A stretch of 16,963 bases of DNA, from contig DGRU01000160.1 in the NCBI GenBank assembly GCA_002390025.1, positions 10,645 through 27,607 of the forward strand. Reading direction: 5' to 3'. Under the pieces are notes generated by a model. The model was not told the DNA's origin. It saw only the letters and a list, made by a program, of their open reading frames with translations, and made no database searches. This stretch comes from Lachnospiraceae bacterium UBA4380. Its GTDB lineage: Bacteria > Bacillota > Clostridia > Lachnospirales > Lachnospiraceae. Positions 13,359 to 16,963 of this stretch are shown here, piece by piece (within the stretch, counting starts at the first letter, position 1; every line of letters begins with the position of its first letter). The translations under genes and the position numbers were made by a program.

Positions 13359-15551
13359 CTAGATCCATCCCTTGTCTACCAGCTGTCTGTAGATATCCTC
13401 CAGGATCCCCATTTCCGGATCCTGGCCGGCTGTTCCTCCCTGTTCGGCGAAAAGGTCTCTGGCCTTTGTATAATAGTCGACATAGTCGCTGTAGTCTCTG
13501 ACGCCGGCATCCAGCGTCTCCTGATAGGCTTCCTCCAGAAATGCCAGCCGCTTATAGGTCCGGTAGTCCTCCGGCCACAGTTCCGCCATCCTGTCTGCAT
13601 ATTCCCTTGCCGTCCCCAGATTTCCGATCTTCTGGTGCATGGTAATAATGTTGCTGTAGGTCAGAGCAGATCCCCAGCCGCTGCGGATGATCTGTTCAAA
13701 AACAGAAATGCTCTGCTCCGCATAGGATCTGATCTCCGTCAGGTCATACAGATTGATATAGGTCTGCGCCAGTCTCTCAAGGACAGGCAGCTTTTTGTCC
13801 TCGGGAAGACGTACCCGCGCATTCTCCAGCATCTGCGCAGCCATCAGCATGTTGTCCGCCGTGATGCCCATTTCCTCATAGACCTGTTCCTCCAGCAGAC
13901 AGGCCCTGAGCAGGTCCGTATCATCCTCCGCATTTTCAATGCAGAAATCAAAGTTGGAAACCGCATCCTTGTATCTGCCCTGTCTGGCGCAGATCTCGCC
14001 CCGGACCAGGGCGATCTGGCTCTCCCGCAGGCCGTTCTGTTCCGCCTGGTCCAGGATCCTGCCTGCGCCCTCTGTATCGCCGGACTGGGCGAGCGCTATG
14101 GCGTAATCCCGATAGAAATCCGGATTGCTGTCCGTATTGTCTGCCGCCCTCTTGTAGGACTGAACAGCTCCCTCCAGATCCCCGGTCTCATAACAGGCAT
14201 TTCCCAGAAGGTAGCACACCTCACCGTACGCCTTGGGATCCGAGGGCTTTCCCTCCGGCACTACCAGGTCGCTCCGGATCAGCCTGATGCATGTGTCATA
14301 GTCCTTTGACAGATACAGAAAGCGCCCCATCTGGACAAGGGGATCGAGCCGGTCGGGATAAAGATCGGTGCACTCCCCGTACAGTTCCATGGCATGGTTA
14401 TAATTTTCCTCAAATTCCTGCCTGCCGCCCGAGGCGCTCTCCGCGATGGATTCCAGCTCCGTCAGCTTTCCCTGATACTCCTTTTCCCTGGCATTGCGGC
14501 GCATCCGCAGAAGACCTGCCGTGATCACGATACAGGCCAGGACCGCTCCGAGCAAGGAAAAGAGAAGGATCCTCTGGCGGATCACCTTCTGCCGGTAGCT
14601 CCGCTCCATTTTCCGGTAATTGCGCAGTTCCTCCAGCATCTGTGCCGCGGACCCGTATCTTTGTGCCGGGTCGGGCTGCATGGCGCGGTAAAGGACCGTG
14701 ATCAGGCCGTCGCTGACCTGCATGTTCTCCAGGACCTCCTGCATGCGGCTCCATTCCGGATGCGGACGGTATCCCGTCAGCAGGGTGAAAAGAACTGCTC
14801 CCACGCTGTACAGATCCGCCCGTTCGTCAAAAGAGCCCGGCGCCACATGTCCGCCGGTGCGGATCGCGTTCTGAACCGCATAGATCTGTTCCGGCGCCGC
14901 ATAGCCCTGTGTATAGCCCTTTACCAGAACGCTGTTGTCAGTCAGGTAGCCGGAAATATTGAAATCGATCAGGCAGATATTGCCTTCCGGAGTCAGCATG
15001 ATATTGGCAGGCTTGATATCTCCGTGAAGGACCGGCGGTCTCTGGCCGTGCAGATAGACCAGGGCTTCCAGCAGCTGCCCTCCATAGGTGACCGTCTGCT
15101 CCTGGGTAAAACGCCGCCCGCTTTTGATCACCTCCGCAAGGGATTGTCCCTCAATAAAATCCATTACCGTGAACACTTCCCCGTTCACGTCGATGAAATC
15201 GATGACACCCGGCAGGTAGGAGTGCCGCAGCCGCTTGAGAATGTCTGTCTCCCGCCGGTTTTCGGCGATGCTGCTCCTGGAGACCTTCATCTTCTTGAGG
15301 ACGACATATTTCTGCAGGCGTCTGTGCCAGGCCTTGTAGACGATACCGCCGCTGCCCGAGCCGATCACCCCCTGTATGACATAGGTGTCGTGGATCACAT
15401 TCCCGCCCGGCCCGCCGTCCGGCTGTCTCACCGTCGCGGTGCCCGTCATGCCGTCCTGCCACCTGTCAAAATCATTGTATGGACCGCCCGGCATACCCTG
15501 CCTGTCTGCCGATTGCTGCCCGTTCTGTTGTCTGTAATAGTGATTCTGCAT
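13359..15551 (-). CDS. Transmembrane Ser/Thr protein kinase with C-terminal TPR domain
   Basis: This 730-aa protein has a PknB-type kinase domain (about 55-312), one TM helix (about 328-347) and a TPR-rich domain (375-700; clear repeats near 441-474, 475-508 and 511-544). Motifs: glycine loop IGSGSGGIVYKA, Lys86 (VVLKKMK), alpha-C Glu101, catalytic loop HGDIKPAN (176-183; HGD, not HRD), DFN (196-198; not DFG), APE (219-221) and Asp246. All core catalytic residues (K86, E101, D178, K180, N183, D196) are present, so activity is likely despite the variant motifs. The kinase faces the cytoplasm and the TPR domain should be outside, where PASTA domains sit in PknB. The 5' RBS is weak (GGGG). The gene starts 45 nt after the 437-aa gene ends, in one operon. 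Confidence 0.93.
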   Translation of the reverse strand: MQNHYYRQQNGQQSADRQGMPGGPYNDFDRWQDGMTGTATVRQPDGGPGGNVIHDTYVIQGVIGSGSGGIVYKAWHRRLQKYVVLKKMKVSRSSIAENRRETDILKRLRHSYLPGVIDFIDVNGEVFTVMDFIEGQSLAEVIKSGRRFTQEQTVTYGGQLLEALVYLHGQRPPVLHGDIKPANIMLTPEGNICLIDFNISGYLTDNSVLVKGYTQGYAAPEQIYAVQNAIRTGGHVAPGSFDERADLYSVGAVLFTLLTGYRPHPEWSRMQEVLENMQVSDGLITVLYRAMQPDPAQRYGSAAQMLEELRNYRKMERSYRQKVIRQRILLFSLLGAVLACIVITAGLLRMRRNAREKEYQGKLTELESIAESASGGRQEFEENYNHAMELYGECTDLYPDRLDPLVQMGRFLYLSKDYDTCIRLIRSDLVVPEGKPSDPKAYGEVCYLLGNACYETGDLEGAVQSYKRAADNTDSNPDFYRDYAIALAQSGDTEGAGRILDQAEQNGLRESQIALVRGEICARQGRYKDAVSNFDFCIENAEDDTDLLRACLLEEQVYEEMGITADNMLMAAQMLENARVRLPEDKKLPVLERLAQTYINLYDLTEIRSYAEQSISVFEQIIRSGWGSALTYSNIITMHQKIGNLGTAREYADRMAELWPEDYRTYKRLAFLEEAYQETLDAGVRDYSDYVDYYTKARDLFAEQGGTAGQDPEMGILEDIYRQLVDKGWI

Positions 15552-15596
15552 TTCAAATACCCCGCAGGAGTTCCCGTTCAGTATCCGGCTTCAGCA

Positions 15597-16910
15597 TCAA
15601 TACTCATATCCGTATGCGCCGATAAAAGCCTCCCATCCCATGGACTCGATCTCATCCACACTGTACATGATCAGCTCCCGGAGACCTTTTTCCTCATAAT
15701 GATCGGGGAAGAATCCGCTGAAGGTCTCAAACAATTCATCGTCGTCCGTATGCTGCTCATCCGTATATACGGGATCCGGCCCGGAGTAGTCCCCGACCGA
15801 CTCCAGCACGTACTCATTGTGCAATTCCCCGTTTTCGATTGTGAAATATTCTCCTGTAAAATAGCCCATATTTCCGCCTTCGGTAAAGAGACCTGTATAG
15901 GCGGAATCCGGTGCGTACACAAAGCCGAATCCCCGTATTCCCGCATTCCCCAGGAAACGGATTTCTTCACCCGGCGCAGTGTCCTGACAGGTATAAATAT
16001 AGTTGGTCATGGATGCCATATCCGGGCCGTTGTTGAAAGCGACCAGTTCCGGCACGTCGTTTTGGTCCAGATCGTAAATTGCAAACTTCACCGAGCCGTA
16101 CTGGTCATCCTCCCAGTACTCCTCGCCGGAATTCCAGTAGCCTCCATCCAGAATAAAAGAGCTGTAGATGCTGATCCAGTCCCGGGCAGGGAGCCCGGGA
16201 TCAGGCTCCGTCTCCTCCGGAATTGTCTCCTCTGCCGGCGCAGCTTCCTCCTGCAGGGCATCCGGATCATGGATCAGCTCAGCGATCTCAGGATCTTCCG
16301 GTGTGTAATCCGCATGGCCCATTTCATCGAGCCAGCTGACCATCTCAGCCGCATCTGCTCCCGACGCAGCCATCTCCTGCAGCCCCATCTCCAGGGCACT
16401 GTCTCTGCGCACGATCACATCCATGATGAAGGGACCGTCATAGATGACCGCCTCCTCTTCAGACACCGTCTCCGGCCGCTCTGCTCCGTCTTCCGTGTAC
16501 GAATCCTCCGAAATCTGTGCCTGAGAGATCAGGATCCCGATTTCTTCTTCCGTCGCGCTGTCCTGGGGCAGAACACCGGTGACTGTGATCACCGCCTCAT
16601 CATAATTTTGTACCGCCGGCGTCCATTCCAACAGTCCTGTGTAGGCATCGCCCAGTCCGACATAGGCCTCGGTATTGCGCTCGTCGATCCTGACGACGCC
16701 GGAATACATTGTGACAGCCTTCTCGTATTCCATCTCGGACAGGTACCTGCGGCCCAGCTCCAGCCTGCGGTCAATGACGAATTTCCTGGACACCCCCATG
16801 ATCCGGGGAGCAAGGAAGAGCAGCACAGCTGCGATCACCAGAATCCACACGATCACCGCTGCGACGACTGCAATGACAACCGCCCGGTTATTTCCCTTTT
16901 TTTGAACCAT
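15597..16910 (-). CDS. Membrane-anchored TPR protein (437 aa)
   Basis: The protein has one N-terminal TM helix (about 11-34), a TPR-like region (50-110: RYLSEMEYEKAV, LGDAYTGLLEW) and a conserved block at 161-210 (MDVIVRRDSALEMG, LDEMGH) shared with the 656-aa protein. An acidic linker follows (EEAAPAEETIPEETEPD, 221-237). The distinct C-terminal domain contains KFAIYDLDQNDVPELVAF, a motif common in Lachnospiraceae extracytoplasmic proteins where the aspartates may bind calcium. The likely topology is N-in, C-out. ATG 16910 has CGGAGG 7 nt upstream, the best RBS of this operon. It is the first gene visible in the operon, followed after 45 nt by the kinase; further genes may lie upstream beyond the window. 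A ligand-sensing or scaffold role is inferred. Confidence 0.87.
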   Translation of the reverse strand: MVQKKGNNRAVVIAVVAAVIVWILVIAAVLLFLAPRIMGVSRKFVIDRRLELGRRYLSEMEYEKAVTMYSGVVRIDERNTEAYVGLGDAYTGLLEWTPAVQNYDEAVITVTGVLPQDSATEEEIGILISQAQISEDSYTEDGAERPETVSEEEAVIYDGPFIMDVIVRRDSALEMGLQEMAASGADAAEMVSWLDEMGHADYTPEDPEIAELIHDPDALQEEAAPAEETIPEETEPDPGLPARDWISIYSSFILDGGYWNSGEEYWEDDQYGSVKFAIYDLDQNDVPELVAFNNGPDMASMTNYIYTCQDTAPGEEIRFLGNAGIRGFGFVYAPDSAYTGLFTEGGNMGYFTGEYFTIENGELHNEYVLESVGDYSGPDPVYTDEQHTDDDELFETFSGFFPDHYEEKGLRELIMYSVDEIESMGWEAFIGAYGYEY

Positions 16911-16923
16911 TGTAAAGCCTCCG

Positions 16924-16955
16924 TTCAGGCCTTTCCCTCTCGTTTTGCGCCTGAA
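16924..16955 (-). promoter_or_regulatory. Inverted repeat upstream of the 437-aa gene RBS
   Basis: TTCAGGC (16924-16930) and GCCTGAA (16949-16955) are perfect 7-bp arms around 18 nt, directly abutting the GGAGG of the 437-aa gene. It could be an operator or leader fold. Nothing else is visible up to the window end. Confidence 0.35.
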
Positions 16956-16963
16956 AACATGCG

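Noticed and set aside
12680..13501. Open frame of 273 codons on the plus strand over the 656-aa TPR protein
   Set aside because: Cys/His-rich antisense shadow crossing an intergenic gap; no domain or RBS.

Overview
The window looks like chromosome from a GC-rich gut Clostridia, most likely Lachnospiraceae. Reasons: strong Shine-Dalgarno sites ahead of most starts, a DhaS-like TetR regulator, a heterodimeric BmrCD-type ABC exporter, a DUF1624 acyltransferase-like protein, and a Ser/Thr kinase whose catalytic loop reads HGDIKPAN with DFN in place of DFG. The assignment rests on protein style only. No rRNA, tRNA, transposase, phage gene or CRISPR array was seen.

Left part (1-4609): the start of a secreted protein runs off the left edge (1-339, -). 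Upstream of it lies a TetR-type regulator (654-1217, -), and a 24-bp near-perfect palindrome sits between them. Next come a TVP38/TMEM64 membrane protein (1398-2105, -) and a DUF1624 membrane protein (2136-3056, -), probably one transcription unit. A CYTH triphosphate-tunnel enzyme (3234-3743, +) is transcribed divergently from that pair, with a tandemly duplicated 41-bp element in the shared upstream region. It converges on an unassigned two-TM protein (3864-4373, -).

Middle part (4610-8604): two half-transporters of an ABC exporter lie head to tail on the minus strand (6537-8546, then 4610-6433). Their NBDs show the asymmetric pattern of a degenerate plus a consensus ATP site. A 32-codon upstream ORF with a good RBS overlaps the start of the first subunit and could be a leader peptide.

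Right part (8875-16910): this is the most interesting region. A plus-strand protein has a zinc ribbon, six TM segments, a long Pro/Ala/Ser linker and a C-terminal FHA domain. Facing it across a bidirectional terminator is a minus-strand operon of three membrane-anchored TPR proteins: a 437-aa protein, a TPR-bearing Ser/Thr kinase, and a 656-aa protein whose N-terminal part is clearly paralogous to the 437-aa one. My inference is a membrane signalling module. The three TPR proteins would display their C-terminal parts outside the cell, while the kinase and FHA domains meet in the cytoplasm. An ETTT motif just ahead of the FHA domain resembles the phosphorylation switch of GarA/OdhI. No phosphatase is in the window; the operon may continue past the right edge.
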